From contig JAVHLR010000001.1 in the NCBI GenBank assembly GCA_031082005.1, positions 1,059,251 to 1,123,250 of the forward strand: a DNA stretch of 64,000 bases, in the 5' to 3' direction. The notes beneath the pieces are model-generated. The model did no database searches. It worked only from the letters and a program-made list of their open reading frames with translations, and was not told where the DNA came from. The position numbers and the translations under genes were made by a program. Positions 24,529 to 32,616 of this stretch are shown in pieces (position 1 is the stretch's first letter; each line of letters begins with the position of its first letter). This DNA comes from Patescibacteria group bacterium. GTDB lineage: Bacteria; Patescibacteriota; Patescibacteriia; 2-12-FULL-60-25.

Positions 24529-25197
24529 TCACGGAACCACGAACTGCATGTTGGCGCTCTGCGGATCGTCGTCCGCCTTGAGCACGCCTTCGTAGACGCC
24601 GTCCTTCATCGTGCCGACGACGGTCTTGCCCTTGCAGGCATAGACCTCGCCGACCGTGATGACGCTTCCGTCGACCCAGCTGAAGTAGTTGTCGTCGAAG
24701 ATGGGTCCGGTCGGAGACCCGTCGTTGAGGCCAAAGATCGCACCGATCTTCATCCCCTGGAACGCCGGCCCGAAATCGCAAACCAACGTCTGCTCGCTCG
24801 AGAACTTGGCGACGCACCCCGGATAGGGATTCGTCCACTCGACGTCCGGCCGATTGGCGTACGGCGGGTAAGCAACCCATGCCGCTGCCGCCAAGAAGCC
24901 GTCGCCTCGCGGCTGTGGGGCGATGAAGTAAAGGGCAGCCATACCCTCCTCTACATCGTCGCAGAATCCCTTCTCGGGCGCGTCGCTTGCCGCCTCGACC
25001 GCTGCGTCTTCGACCGCCGCGTCCTTCTCGGGCGCCGCGTCAGCCTCTGCCTCTGCCGCCGCGTCCTTCTCGGGCGCGTCGCTTGCCGCCTCAACCGCTG
25101 CGTCTTCGACCGGCGCCTGAACTGGCGCGCCGTCGGAATTGTCGCCGCAAGCCGCGACCAGCACGGACAAACATACAAACATGACATGCTTCCGCAT
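24529..25197 (-). CDS. Acidic lipoprotein B
   Basis: A 222-residue lipoprotein with signal peptide and lipobox VLVAAC. The stalk (about residues 25-75) is built of repeated DAAVEAASDAPEK blocks, caused by a duplicated 48-base DNA segment. The C-terminal domain (from about residue 80) contains GFCDDVEEGMAALYF, PGCVAKFSSEQTLVCDFG and VYACKGKTVVGTMKDGVYEG, and resembles the last domain of lipoprotein A in style. The ATG at 25197 has GGAGG 6 bases upstream. A TTGACA lies at 25272-25277, but its -10 partner is unclear. Confidence 0.76.
   Translation of the reverse strand: MRKHVMFVCLSVLVAACGDNSDGAPVQAPVEDAAVEAASDAPEKDAAAEAEADAAPEKDAAVEDAAVEAASDAPEKGFCDDVEEGMAALYFIAPQPRGDGFLAAAAWVAYPPYANRPDVEWTNPYPGCVAKFSSEQTLVCDFGPAFQGMKIGAIFGLNDGSPTGPIFDDNYFSWVDGSVITVGEVYACKGKTVVGTMKDGVYEGVLKADDDPQSANMQFVVP
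24969..25112. repeat. 48-base direct repeat in lipoprotein B stalk
   Basis: Copies at 24969-25016 and 25065-25112 differ at one base. They encode the duplicated EDAAVEAASDAPEK block, so stalk length can change by recombination or slippage. Confidence 0.85.
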
Positions 25198-25358
25198 CGC
25201 AATCCTCCTCTGTGGAAAGAACCCGTCCCCCAAGTTGGTGAACGATACAGCTCACCATAAATTACAACAAATGTCAACCCCTGGGCTAAATTTAGATAAA
25301 AAGCAAGAGAGCCATCGCTGACTCTCTGATAAGTTAGTCTTCCCGTGGTTTTCACGCT

Positions 25359-25598
25359 TCAGCCTCCGCGTTTTATGTCGTCTAACCCTTTTACGAACGA
25401 AATGTTACGCCTTCTGGCTTCTTGCCTCACGCGCCGTTCCAGTTCGCGCCGATTGAGGTTCTCTGCAATACCCGAACCCAGTTCAGTGCTCATGACGAAC
25501 ACTTCACCACTGAAGTGCATGCTTGGACGTGTACCCAAGATGTTCGCAGCGATGTGCACGCCATCCTTGAAATACACCACAATCGTCAACTGCGCCAT
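25359..25598 (-). CDS. Small unknown protein
   Basis: A 79-residue protein. The first half is beta-rich (MAQLTIVVYFKDGVHIAAN, SGEVFVMSTELGSG) and the second half is a basic helix (ENLNRRELERRVRQEARRRN). The ATG at 25598 is chosen because GGAGG lies 5 bases before it; an earlier in-frame ATG overlaps that ribosome site. Its TTGACA promoter overlaps the last bases of the antiporter gene. I recognise no family; the basic helix could bind nucleic acid. Confidence 0.6.
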   Translation of the reverse strand: MAQLTIVVYFKDGVHIAANILGTRPSMHFSGEVFVMSTELGSGIAENLNRRELERRVRQEARRRNISFVKGLDDIKRGG

Positions 25599-25627
25599 CC
25601 TGGCCTCCATGGAAAGTGCTGACTCAG

Positions 25628-25656
25628 ATTTAGCTAATTATGTAGCCAAGTGTCAA
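25628..25656 (-). promoter_or_regulatory. Promoter overlapping the antiporter stop
   Basis: TTGACA, a 17-base spacer and CTAAAT. The -35 box covers the last bases of the upstream coding sequence. Confidence 0.65.
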
Positions 25657-27047
25657 GTAGCTGAAATGGCGACAGCCTTCTTCACAAACCGGGGCAGCAC
25701 CACCGGCGTAAAAATCGTAGTAATGATGATCATAATCACAATTGCAGCGAAAGTCTTGTCATCCACGACACCAAGAGTTTTACCTACATTGGCAAAAATC
25801 AAACCGACCTCGCCACGCGGCGCCATACCGATACCTACCAGCTTCCAATCAGCCCCCTTGCCTGCCACAAGTCCTGCCGCGAGTTTACCGACTATCGCGA
25901 CTACGGCGATACCCAAAGCGACCATAATAACTTTTACATCACCTAAGACAGCTAAATTAACCTGTAGCCCCGTGATCACAAAAAACAATGGCACGAACCA
26001 TTGCCCCATGCCTTCGACCAAGTCCTCGACATGCCGATGGCGATGCTCATCGACTGCTTTAACTACGCTGGAACGGACGTCATTCTGCCTACAATCACGC
26101 ATTGCGTCTTCTATGTCAGACACTAATCTGGGACTTTGAAAACGCTTAAAGTGCACGGGATCAAGCAAGAGACCGGCGGCAAAAGCGCCCACAATTGGAG
26201 CCAACCCCACCAAGGTACTAAGATATGCATATCCTAGGCAAAAAAATAATGCCATCGCCATCTTCATGCCTACACCTTCGTGGACCCTTGAGAGCCAACT
26301 GCCGATATGCGGCGCAAAAAATCTTCCAACAACAATACTGCCGGCTAAAAAAACCAATGCCTTTCCTGCGATGATTACAATCTCCCCTGCTCCGACATGG
26401 CCCGCAGAAATTATCGCCGCCACTACAGCCAAAATCAAAAGACCTAAAACATCGTCAATGACTGCCGCACCTAAAACTATTTGCGCACTCCGCGTCTGCG
26501 TAATCTTCAAATCTTTAAAAACTCGTGCCGTAATACCCACAGAAGTCGCCGTCAAAGTTGCGCCCAAGAAGAGATACGCATTGCTGGTCAGACCCGGCAA
26601 AAGCCAAGGACCGACGAAATAAGTGCCGAGCAAGAACGGACAAACGACACCGACAATAGCGACAAAAAATGCCGACAAACCGACCTTCGCCATGCGTTGC
26701 AGGTCTGATTCCAAACCGGTCTGAAAAAGCAACAAAATAACAGCGAACTCGGCAAATATGGCAACGTATGGATCAGCCTTCAAGGCTTCAAAAACATTAA
26801 GACCAAAAAGCGTCAAAGCGCCCAAAGCCATGCCAAGAACAAGCTCGCCCAACACCGAAACCTGACCAATTTTTTCAGCTAACGCGCCGGCGGCTTTAGC
26901 TAGCACGACCAATAAAGCCAACATGGCCAAAATAAAAATGGCATCACCGCCGTGCCCTTGGCCGCCCTCTGCGGCAGTGACAAACGAAGGGATAAAGACC
27001 ACCAGCATGACTACAAGCAGGACTTTTCTGAAGTGTTTTGTAAACAT
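25653..27047 (-). CDS. CPA2-family Na+(K+)/H+ antiporter
   Basis: A 464-residue cation/proton antiporter of the KefB/NapA type. It has an N-terminal signal-like segment (VVFIPSFVTAAEG), then about 12 membrane helices. The ion-binding motif AAVIDDVLGLL (paired aspartates) and the C-terminal GMAPRGEVGLIFA motif are intact. A cytoplasmic His/Arg-rich loop (AVDEHRHRHVEDLVE) at about residues 340-355 interrupts the helices, unusual for the family. There is no TrkA-N domain. It could exchange Na+ or K+ for H+; the ion is not determined. Confidence 0.9.
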   Translation of the reverse strand: MFTKHFRKVLLVVMLVVFIPSFVTAAEGGQGHGGDAIFILAMLALLVVLAKAAGALAEKIGQVSVLGELVLGMALGALTLFGLNVFEALKADPYVAIFAEFAVILLLFQTGLESDLQRMAKVGLSAFFVAIVGVVCPFLLGTYFVGPWLLPGLTSNAYLFLGATLTATSVGITARVFKDLKITQTRSAQIVLGAAVIDDVLGLLILAVVAAIISAGHVGAGEIVIIAGKALVFLAGSIVVGRFFAPHIGSWLSRVHEGVGMKMAMALFFCLGYAYLSTLVGLAPIVGAFAAGLLLDPVHFKRFQSPRLVSDIEDAMRDCRQNDVRSSVVKAVDEHRHRHVEDLVEGMGQWFVPLFFVITGLQVNLAVLGDVKVIMVALGIAVVAIVGKLAAGLVAGKGADWKLVGIGMAPRGEVGLIFANVGKTLGVVDDKTFAAIVIMIIITTIFTPVVLPRFVKKAVAISAT

Positions 27048-27108
27048 AAAATGCGGACTAAGTTTACCGCATTTTATGAATTTGTTAAGCCCTGACTAAA
27101 AAAATCCT

Positions 27109-28176
27109 TCAATCCTCCGCTTCGTCGCCCTGCTTACCGGTTTTCAGCGCCAAAATCATGTCATCCATATCTCCTTCCAAAATATTCGGGATGCTGTGCC
27201 AAGAGTGCTTGATGCGATGATCGGTGATCCTATCCTGCGGATAGTTGTAGGTCCTGATTTTTTCCGAACGGTCTCCGTGCCCGATCTGTGAACGCCGTTC
27301 CGAATCCAACTCATTACGCTTCCTTTCTTCTTCCGCTTCCCACAAACGGGCGCGCAAGATAGTCATCGCACGTTCCCGATTCTGCAGCTGAGAACGCTCA
27401 TCCTGGCAGCTGACCACGATGCCCGATGGCATGTGCGTGATGCGCACAGCCGAATATGTCGTATTCACCGACTGACCGCCCTTACCGCCAGCGCAAAAAG
27501 TATCGATACGCAAATCTTTTGTGTTGACCACAACCTCGGTCTCCTCGATTTCAGGCAAAACCGCGACCGTCGCTGTCGATGTATGTATACGCCCCGCTTT
27601 TTCCGTCGTCGGGATGCGTTGCACGCGATGCACACCCGATTCGTACTTGAATTGACCGTATGCGCCTTTACCCTTGATGCCGAATACGACCTCCTTGAAA
27701 CCACCTTGCTCTGCCTGCGATTCGGATATCAACGCGGCCTTCCAACCCTTGCGTTCAGCATAACGCGTGTACATACGGAAAAGATCCGACGCGAACAGGG
27801 CCGCCTCTTCCCCGCCAGTACCGGCGCGGATTTCCACGATCACATCATTCTCGTCATGCGGATCAGGCGGGACCAGCGCCATTTCAAAAGCTGCACCGGC
27901 TTCTGCCAAGCGTTTTTCCGCGAGCGGCATCTCTGCCTGCGCCAGTTCTTTCAGATCAGCCTCGTCTGACGCGAGTGCGGCACGCAAATCCTGCATCGCT
28001 CTCTCGGCCGCCGCATACTCGTCAGCGATAGCCGCGACGCGCTGGATCTGGTCATAAGCACGCGAAAAATCACGAAACTTTTTCTGGTCCGCGATGACCT
28101 CGGGTCGCCCCAAGTCGTCCTCCAAACTCTTCATTTTTTCGCGCACTTCTTGTGCGGCTTTATTCAGGTCAGGCAT
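27109..28176 (-). CDS. prfA: Peptide chain release factor 1
   Basis: Terminates translation at UAA and UAG. The 355 residues are full length. The GGQ loop ([18 protein letters not shown]) and the stop-recognition region ([16 protein letters not shown]) are present. The tripeptide reads PTT, within the RF1 PxT pattern. It lies downstream of rpmE, a common bacterial pairing, with a terminator-like hairpin in between. Together with prfB at 58417 it shows that UGA is an ordinary stop here. Confidence 0.96.
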   Translation of the reverse strand: MPDLNKAAQEVREKMKSLEDDLGRPEVIADQKKFRDFSRAYDQIQRVAAIADEYAAAERAMQDLRAALASDEADLKELAQAEMPLAEKRLAEAGAAFEMALVPPDPHDENDVIVEIRAGTGGEEAALFASDLFRMYTRYAERKGWKAALISESQAEQGGFKEVVFGIKGKGAYGQFKYESGVHRVQRIPTTEKAGRIHTSTATVAVLPEIEETEVVVNTKDLRIDTFCAGGKGGQSVNTTYSAVRITHMPSGIVVSCQDERSQLQNRERAMTILRARLWEAEEERKRNELDSERRSQIGHGDRSEKIRTYNYPQDRITDHRIKHSWHSIPNILEGDMDDMILALKTGKQGDEAED

Positions 28177-28219
28177 ATTTTTTCACGTACATCGTACCAC
28201 GTACTTATCGCTTCCAGTA

Positions 28220-28250
28220 TTACAAAACCGCCATCATGCAACGGCGGTTC
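28220..28250 (-). terminator. Hairpin between rpmE and prfA
   Basis: AACCGCC/GGCGGTT with a 10-base loop, followed on the minus strand by TTTTGTAATA. Confidence 0.65.
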
Positions 28251-28262
28251 TGTATTCGATAT

Positions 28263-28574
28263 CTAAGCTTCTGAAAGTTGTGTCGGATTCTTCTGCGCTT
28301 TCTTGGCTTCCTTGATGGCAGCGCGTTTGACTGTCTTGGCTTTGCGGCCCGTAGCCTTGGACGATTTTACGTCCGAGACCTGCTGGCGCTCGGCGAACTT
28401 CTCGACGCGGCGTGCCGTGTCGATCAATTTCTGTTTTCCGGTATAGAAAGGATGGCACTTAGAGCACAGCTCCACGTGGATCTCTTCGATCGTCGAACCG
28501 ACAATCATTTCGTTGCCGCAAGCGCAGACTATTTTCGCTTTCGGGAAGTATTTTGGATGGATTGCTGCCTTCAT
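28263..28574 (-). CDS. rpmE: 50S ribosomal protein L31
   Basis: A 103-residue L31 of the zinc-binding type: Cys17 and Cys19 (VCACGN) and Cys37 and Cys40 ([14 protein letters not shown]). This is about 30 residues longer than usual because of a basic C-terminal extension ([20 protein letters not shown]). The start is the ATG at 28574. It is divergent from queA with a palindrome in the shared promoter gap. Confidence 0.95.
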   Translation of the reverse strand: MKAAIHPKYFPKAKIVCACGNEMIVGSTIEEIHVELCSKCHPFYTGKQKLIDTARRVEKFAERQQVSDVKSSKATGRKAKTVKRAAIKEAKKAQKNPTQLSEA

Positions 28575-28589
28575 ATTAGTGGCGAGAAT

Positions 28590-28607
28590 ATATCAAATGC
28601 TTGATAT
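28590..28607. promoter_or_regulatory. Palindrome in the rpmE/queA divergent promoter region
   Basis: ATATCAA-ATGC-TTGATAT, 7-bp arms. It overlaps the probable rpmE -10 region (TATATT), so it could be an operator. A zinc-responsive control of a zinc-type L31 is possible but unproven. Confidence 0.45.
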
Positions 28608-28677
28608 TTTGGCAAGTCTTGTCGCTCATGGCGACGAATTATTGCCCATAAACGCGCGTCATGGCAATCTACGCAGC

Positions 28678-29694
28678 ATGAAAACCTCTGATTTCGACTA
28701 TATCCTGCCGCCGGATAGCATTGCCCAAGAACCCGTCCGTCCCCGCGACAGCTCAAAACTGCTCATCTTAGATAGGCAGTCAGGCGCACTGGAACACAAG
28801 CATTTCTACGACACTATCGACTATTTACGCCCAGGGGACCTCCTCGTGGTTAATCGCAGTAAAGTCTTCAAAGCACGCCTCCTCGCCCGGCTTCCGACGG
28901 ATGTAGAGGTCTTCCTGCTTCATCCAGAAGGCGACAAATGGATCGCCCTCGCCAAACCGGGACGCAAACTGAAAATCGGTTCGATCGTCGAATTCGCTGA
29001 TGGCTCGACCTGCAACGTAGTAGGAAAAAAAGACGATGGTACGGTGATTTTGGATTTCCAAAAACCACCCGAAGAAGTCCTGACCCTAACCGACAAGATC
29101 GGCCAAGTACCGACCCCACCTTACGTCGAGAAAAAAGTTTCCGATGCCAGCGATTACCAGACGATTTATGCCAAAGAAATCGGTTCCGTCGCTGCACCGA
29201 CTGCCGGATTCCATTTTACTCCGGAGCTGATGGAAAAACTCAAATCACAAGGCGTAAAATTCGCTGAAGTAATCCTGCATGTCGGTCTTGGTACATTCCG
29301 CCCCATGAAGACTGACACACTGGAAGAGCATGTGATGCACGAAGAATGGTTGGATATCCCGGTTGAGACCAGCGAGGCGATAAAAGCGACGAAACAAAAC
29401 AACGGACGCGTCATCGCCGTCGGCACCACAACCGTACGCGCACTCGAATCTGGCATAACCCACGGCTTCACGAAACTCTTCATCACACCGGGTTACAGAT
29501 TCAAAACTATCGACGGTCTTATCACGAACTTTCACCTTCCAAAATCGACCCTGATAGTGCTCGTCTCATCCTTCGTCGGTGAACATAAAAATGATCCAGA
29601 CTGGGGGCGTCAGACGGTTCTGCGTGCCTATTCCGAAGCCATTTCCAAAGGCTACCGTTTCTACTCATTCGGCGACGCGATGCTGATTAAATAA
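28678..29694 (+). CDS. queA: S-adenosylmethionine:tRNA ribosyltransferase-isomerase
   Basis: Adds the epoxycyclopentane-precursor ring from SAM to preQ1 in tRNA wobble position 34. The 338 residues are standard. Seen are FDYILPPDSIAQEP--PRDSSKLL, DLLVVNRSKVFKARL, TAGFHFTPELM, ILHVGLGTFRP, RVIAVGTTTVRALES and TNFHLPKSTLIVLVSSF. The ATG at 28678 is preferred: it starts the conserved domain, and an extended -10 (TGG-CAATCT) lies 7 bases upstream, fitting a leaderless mRNA. The rest of queuosine synthesis is not in the window. Confidence 0.96.
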   Translation: MKTSDFDYILPPDSIAQEPVRPRDSSKLLILDRQSGALEHKHFYDTIDYLRPGDLLVVNRSKVFKARLLARLPTDVEVFLLHPEGDKWIALAKPGRKLKIGSIVEFADGSTCNVVGKKDDGTVILDFQKPPEEVLTLTDKIGQVPTPPYVEKKVSDASDYQTIYAKEIGSVAAPTAGFHFTPELMEKLKSQGVKFAEVILHVGLGTFRPMKTDTLEEHVMHEEWLDIPVETSEAIKATKQNNGRVIAVGTTTVRALESGITHGFTKLFITPGYRFKTIDGLITNFHLPKSTLIVLVSSFVGEHKNDPDWGRQTVLRAYSEAISKGYRFYSFGDAMLIK

Positions 29695-29700
29695 AATTGG

Positions 29701-29735
29701 AAAGCCCCGGCGTACAGCTTGTACCCGGGGCTTCT
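29701..29735 (+). terminator. Intrinsic terminator of queA
   Basis: AAGCCCCGG-GTACA pairs with TGTAC-CCGGGGCTT, followed by CTTCTTGG. The stem is strong; the T-tract is modest. Confidence 0.75.
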
Positions 29736-29849
29736 TGGTCCGAGACTTGGACCGATGTGGAGGCGCGCGGCGCGGTGTCGTCACGTTGGTGCGTCGCGCA
29801 AGTAGCAGATGTTCGGAGGGGGTCGGCACGTTGCGTTGGTCGAAGACAA

Positions 29850-30084
29850 CTACCCGTAGTCGATCTTCTTGGCCATGTCGGCCTCCGTGAAGTCAGCTCA
29901 GCCCTCGAGCTCGTCGATGCCCGTGAACTGGCCCTCGCGCAGCGCGTAGTCGCCGGCGCCGGTGAGGATCATGGTTGTCGTTGTACAGCTGTTGATGCCG
30001 GGCCGCGTCGTCGTCCTTCTCGTCGGATAACTTATGATCGTCGAGAAGCTGACGCTACCCATAGTCGCTCTTCTCCTTCGACAT
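29850..30084 (-). pseudogene. Decayed gene or cluster of three mini-ORFs
   Basis: On the minus strand MSKEKSDYG is followed by TAG (30055-30057), then the same frame continues with protein-like sequence (RQLLDDHKLSDEKDDD). A second frame gives MILTGAGDYALREGQFTGID ending in TGA at 29898-29900, then MAKKIDYG ending in TAG at 29850. The first and third have good ribosome sites (AAGGAG, GGAGG), and a TTGACA lies upstream. This is either one gene broken by stops and a frameshift, sequencing errors, or three real short peptides ending alike in DYG. The opposite-strand frame has no protein character. The rest of 29736-30190 holds nothing else I can identify. Confidence 0.45.
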
Positions 30085-30172
30085 GACGTTTCTCTCCTTG
30101 TTCTCTGCGTTTTTTCGTTCCCGCCACACGTGTGACGGTGCCCTCTGCAGGGCGGCGCGCTTGATACTCGCT

Positions 30173-30201
30173 ATTCAAGCACGCTTCGCCGTTTTTGTCA
30201 A
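30173..30201 (-). promoter_or_regulatory. Promoter for the mini-ORF locus
   Basis: TTGACA with TTGAAT after 17 bases on the minus strand. The -35 box overlaps the 3' end of the small membrane-protein gene. Confidence 0.5.
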
Positions 30202-30314
30202 GGCTCGTTGGGGAACTTCGAGTCCCTCTTTCCCGACACTTTGGAGATCACAGCAACGAACCAGAAGATGAACAGGATCAGGACGGCTGAACCGAAACCG
30301 TAAAGCACGAACAT
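30198..30314 (-). CDS. 38-residue membrane peptide
   Basis: One transmembrane helix (MFVLYGFGSAVLILFIFWFV) and a basic tail (SKVSGKRDSKFPNEP). Its ATG lies one base after the HIT gene stop codon, so translation is probably coupled. No ribosome site of its own is seen. It may anchor or partner the HIT-like protein; this is inference from position only. Confidence 0.55.
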   Translation of the reverse strand: MFVLYGFGSAVLILFIFWFVAVISKVSGKRDSKFPNEP

Positions 30315-30315
30315 C

Positions 30316-30822
30316 TTAACGCCAACCCATGTGCGCGTAGAGCTCGTTGTTCCCTCGGGCGGCCACCAGCTGGTCAAGGAATCCCTTGATTTCACCCGAG
30401 GTCTTTGACGCCTCGTCATGAGAACAGACCCACGTTTTCAGCCGAAATAGGCCGTTCAACACATCGGCCTGGTTGGCCGGCATACCGACGTAACGCGGGA
30501 GCACATGCCAACAGACGTGTCCCATCACTTCGCCTGACAGAAACACGTAGACGTGTTCCGGACGGGTCGCCCGCGCCACGGCCTCTGCGACATCGTGCAA
30601 CAGCAGACCGAGGTTGAGCAACTCCTCGTCCGTCAACAGATAGAAATGCTCGACGTGCCTACGACACCTGACCGCCATATGGCCCTTCAGCGATACAAGC
30701 GCGACCGGCGCAGTGCTGACGACGCCATGCTCCACGACCCAGTGGTCATCGCTGTAGATTTCTCCGCCGGGGACAACCACTTCGCCTGCATCAATACGGC
30801 AGGCCAAACATTTTTCACCCAT
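30316..30822 (-). CDS. HIT-family protein with H-x-C-x-H in place of the triad
   Basis: A 168-residue protein of the histidine-triad fold. The N-terminal CLAC (residues 5-8) and DHWVVEHG match zinc-containing HIT proteins. The triad region reads GHVCWHVLPRY: His102, Cys104, His106. The middle histidine, the usual nucleophile of HIT hydrolases and transferases, is a cysteine. The ATG at 30822 has GGAGG 8 bases upstream. The downstream 38-residue membrane peptide starts one base after the stop. The activity is uncertain because of the substitution. Confidence 0.78.
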   Translation of the reverse strand: MGEKCLACRIDAGEVVVPGGEIYSDDHWVVEHGVVSTAPVALVSLKGHMAVRCRRHVEHFYLLTDEELLNLGLLLHDVAEAVARATRPEHVYVFLSGEVMGHVCWHVLPRYVGMPANQADVLNGLFRLKTWVCSHDEASKTSGEIKGFLDQLVAARGNNELYAHMGWR

Positions 30823-30877
30823 GGATCCAACCTCCGTAAAAGACCTAGAGGCAAATAACCACAAAATCCTCGGAGCG

Positions 30878-31234
30878 TCAAAGGATACCCTCAATGAATC
30901 TGAAGTTCGGCGGCTGATCGGGCTGCATCAGTATCGCCAAAGCATGCACCTGAAAATCAGCCCCTTCGATTCCTTTACTGCGCAAATACATCTCGATGGC
31001 GCGCGCCAGATGCTTGAGCTTCGTCGGCGTTATCGCCTCTTCAGGATAACCGAATTCCAAAGACCGTCGCGTCTTTATCTCGACGAAATGCAGCTTACCG
31101 TCCTTCTCGAGGATCAGATCGATTTCCCCTAAGCGGCAATTCCAATTACGCTCGACGACTTCATAACCTTGCAAGATAAAAAAGGACGCGGCTAAATCTT
31201 CGCCGCGATTCCCGAAAACTCTGCGTTTATCCAT
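30878..31234 (-). CDS. yraN: YraN/UPF0102 endonuclease-like protein
   Basis: A 118-residue protein with the restriction-endonuclease-like fold of UPF0102: GNRGEDLAASFF, then RNWNCRLGEIDLI and VEIKTRRS, which carry the catalytic D-ExK pattern. The family is thought to act in nucleic-acid processing; its real role is not settled. It lies 12 bases after an unknown membrane protein gene. Confidence 0.92.
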   Translation of the reverse strand: MDKRRVFGNRGEDLAASFFILQGYEVVERNWNCRLGEIDLILEKDGKLHFVEIKTRRSLEFGYPEEAITPTKLKHLARAIEMYLRSKGIEGADFQVHALAILMQPDQPPNFRFIEGIL

Positions 31235-31246
31235 GACACGGTCACC

Positions 31247-31657
31247 TCACTTTTTCTTCGGCAGCCACTTGTTGATGCTCTCGTCCGCCTGTCGTTTCTG
31301 CATGATCTTCGGTATCTCGACCGTCCAATAACGATAAATCGTCCAAGCCCAAAATGCAGTCCCGACCAACCAGACCAGATACAAAACCCTCATCGATAAG
31401 ATATTGATGCGCTCGTAACTGAAGAACTGCAGCGACAGCCCGACTAGAGACATGGTGATGAGCAAGTTACCCAAACGACCGATGGCCCGTTTCACTAGCT
31501 TATCTTGTTTGGACTTTGCTTTCACGAAAAAAGCCGCGACGCCAGAGACGAACAACAGACCGAAGACGACCCACAGGGCGATATCGACCCAAAACATGAA
31601 AGGCGTCGGGCTGATCGCGAACCAGTAACGTAACGAAAGCGGTGGAGGTAACTGCAT
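31247..31657 (-). CDS. Three-helix membrane protein, unknown
   Basis: A 136-residue membrane protein with helices at about residues 22-45, 65-82 and 90-110, and a basic C-terminus (MQKRQADESINKWLPKKK). It has no recognised domain. It precedes yraN closely (12 bases), so the two are probably co-transcribed. Confidence 0.65.
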   Translation of the reverse strand: MQLPPPLSLRYWFAISPTPFMFWVDIALWVVFGLLFVSGVAAFFVKAKSKQDKLVKRAIGRLGNLLITMSLVGLSLQFFSYERINILSMRVLYLVWLVGTAFWAWTIYRYWTVEIPKIMQKRQADESINKWLPKKK

Positions 31658-31748
31658 ATATTTGCACCAAATCCTGCCAGAAAATCAGATGAAAGGCAAG
31701 CCGTCCTCTTCCATTATCCCAGGCTTACCTCGGAATCAAATCCTGAAC

Positions 31749-32339
31749 CTATACCTCGGAGGACGGAACGGAATCTCCTAACTGTTTATTGGTACGATAG
31801 TAAATCAAGCCGTAATGGTAGGGTCCTGCCTCAAAACTATCGTGGTATTCGATCAATGGCGATTCAAGCACCTTCTTCGCCTCTTCGGCATCGATGCGCT
31901 GGTCGGGTGCGGGGCCGAGCGGACTTGATGTCGTCTTCCATTCCACTACCACGATGCGGCTACCCGGTCGCGCCAAACGCGCCATCTCACGCACAAGCTG
32001 TGGCTTGTTCTGGGAAAGATAAAGGTTATTCACGAGCAAGGTCAGATCCAACGATCCCTCATCGATCCGCGTCGCGCCATACACATCGATATCCGACCAG
32101 ACGGGAAAGACGTTCCAAAATTGCTGATCCTTGGCACGTCTCTCGATCTGGTCGAGTACGCTCCTTTGGATATCTACGGCGTACACCGCACCCGGTGCTC
32201 CGACCAACTGGGCGGCGGGAAAAACAAAATGCCCCAGTGAACCGCAACCCAAATCCGCCACACGGTCCCCTTGCCTGATCCCGACTCGTTCCAATAGCTT
32301 GAATGGATTTATCAGCTCCGTGCCGCTTTGGTACTTCAT
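31749..32339 (-). CDS. Class I SAM-dependent methyltransferase
   Basis: A 196-residue Rossmann-fold methyltransferase. Motif I is VADLGCGSLGHFVFPAA, the acidic end of beta-2 is VYAVDIQ, and motif III/IV region is LVNNLYLSQ. The substrate is unknown; the wording is close to UbiE/Methyltransf_25-type enzymes. It starts one base after the upstream small membrane-protein gene, so it belongs to an operon with the MBL-fold and alpha/beta-hydrolase genes. Confidence 0.82.
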   Translation of the reverse strand: MKYQSGTELINPFKLLERVGIRQGDRVADLGCGSLGHFVFPAAQLVGAPGAVYAVDIQRSVLDQIERRAKDQQFWNVFPVWSDIDVYGATRIDEGSLDLTLLVNNLYLSQNKPQLVREMARLARPGSRIVVVEWKTTSSPLGPAPDQRIDAEEAKKVLESPLIEYHDSFEAGPYHYGLIYYRTNKQLGDSVPSSEV

Positions 32340-32340
32340 A

Positions 32341-32595
32341 TTATTTCTGCTGCGGGAATAATGCCGCGCCGAGCGTCGCTTCCAAAAATGCAGTCCACAT
32401 GTTCGTCGCCCACAAGAAACCGACCAGGATCAAAATCAAGCCGATCGTCTTATACATGATGTTGGTACCCCCGCCCCCAAGCTTGGCGTCCGCCCAAGAG
32501 ATAGAACCGAATGTCTCGATGAATTTTCTCGTTTTCCAGACGAATACGAAACCGATAGCCACAAGGACCAAGCCGATGATGATACGGGTAATCAT
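32341..32595 (-). CDS. Two-helix small membrane protein, unknown
   Basis: An 84-residue protein with helices at residues 2-20 and 48-66 separated by a conserved-looking WADAKLGGGG segment. The layout is typical of small hypothetical membrane proteins in Patescibacteria. It lies 21 bases after the MBL-fold gene and 1 base before the methyltransferase gene. Confidence 0.65.
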   Translation of the reverse strand: MITRIIIGLVLVAIGFVFVWKTRKFIETFGSISWADAKLGGGGTNIMYKTIGLILILVGFLWATNMWTAFLEATLGAALFPQQK

Positions 32596-32616
32596 AATGC
32601 ACGCATTATAACAAAT

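Noticed and set aside
29697-30086. A 129-codon plus-strand open frame after queA.
   Set aside because: It begins at the queA terminator, its translation is Arg/Ser-rich without structure, and the opposite strand carries the ribosome sites and promoter.
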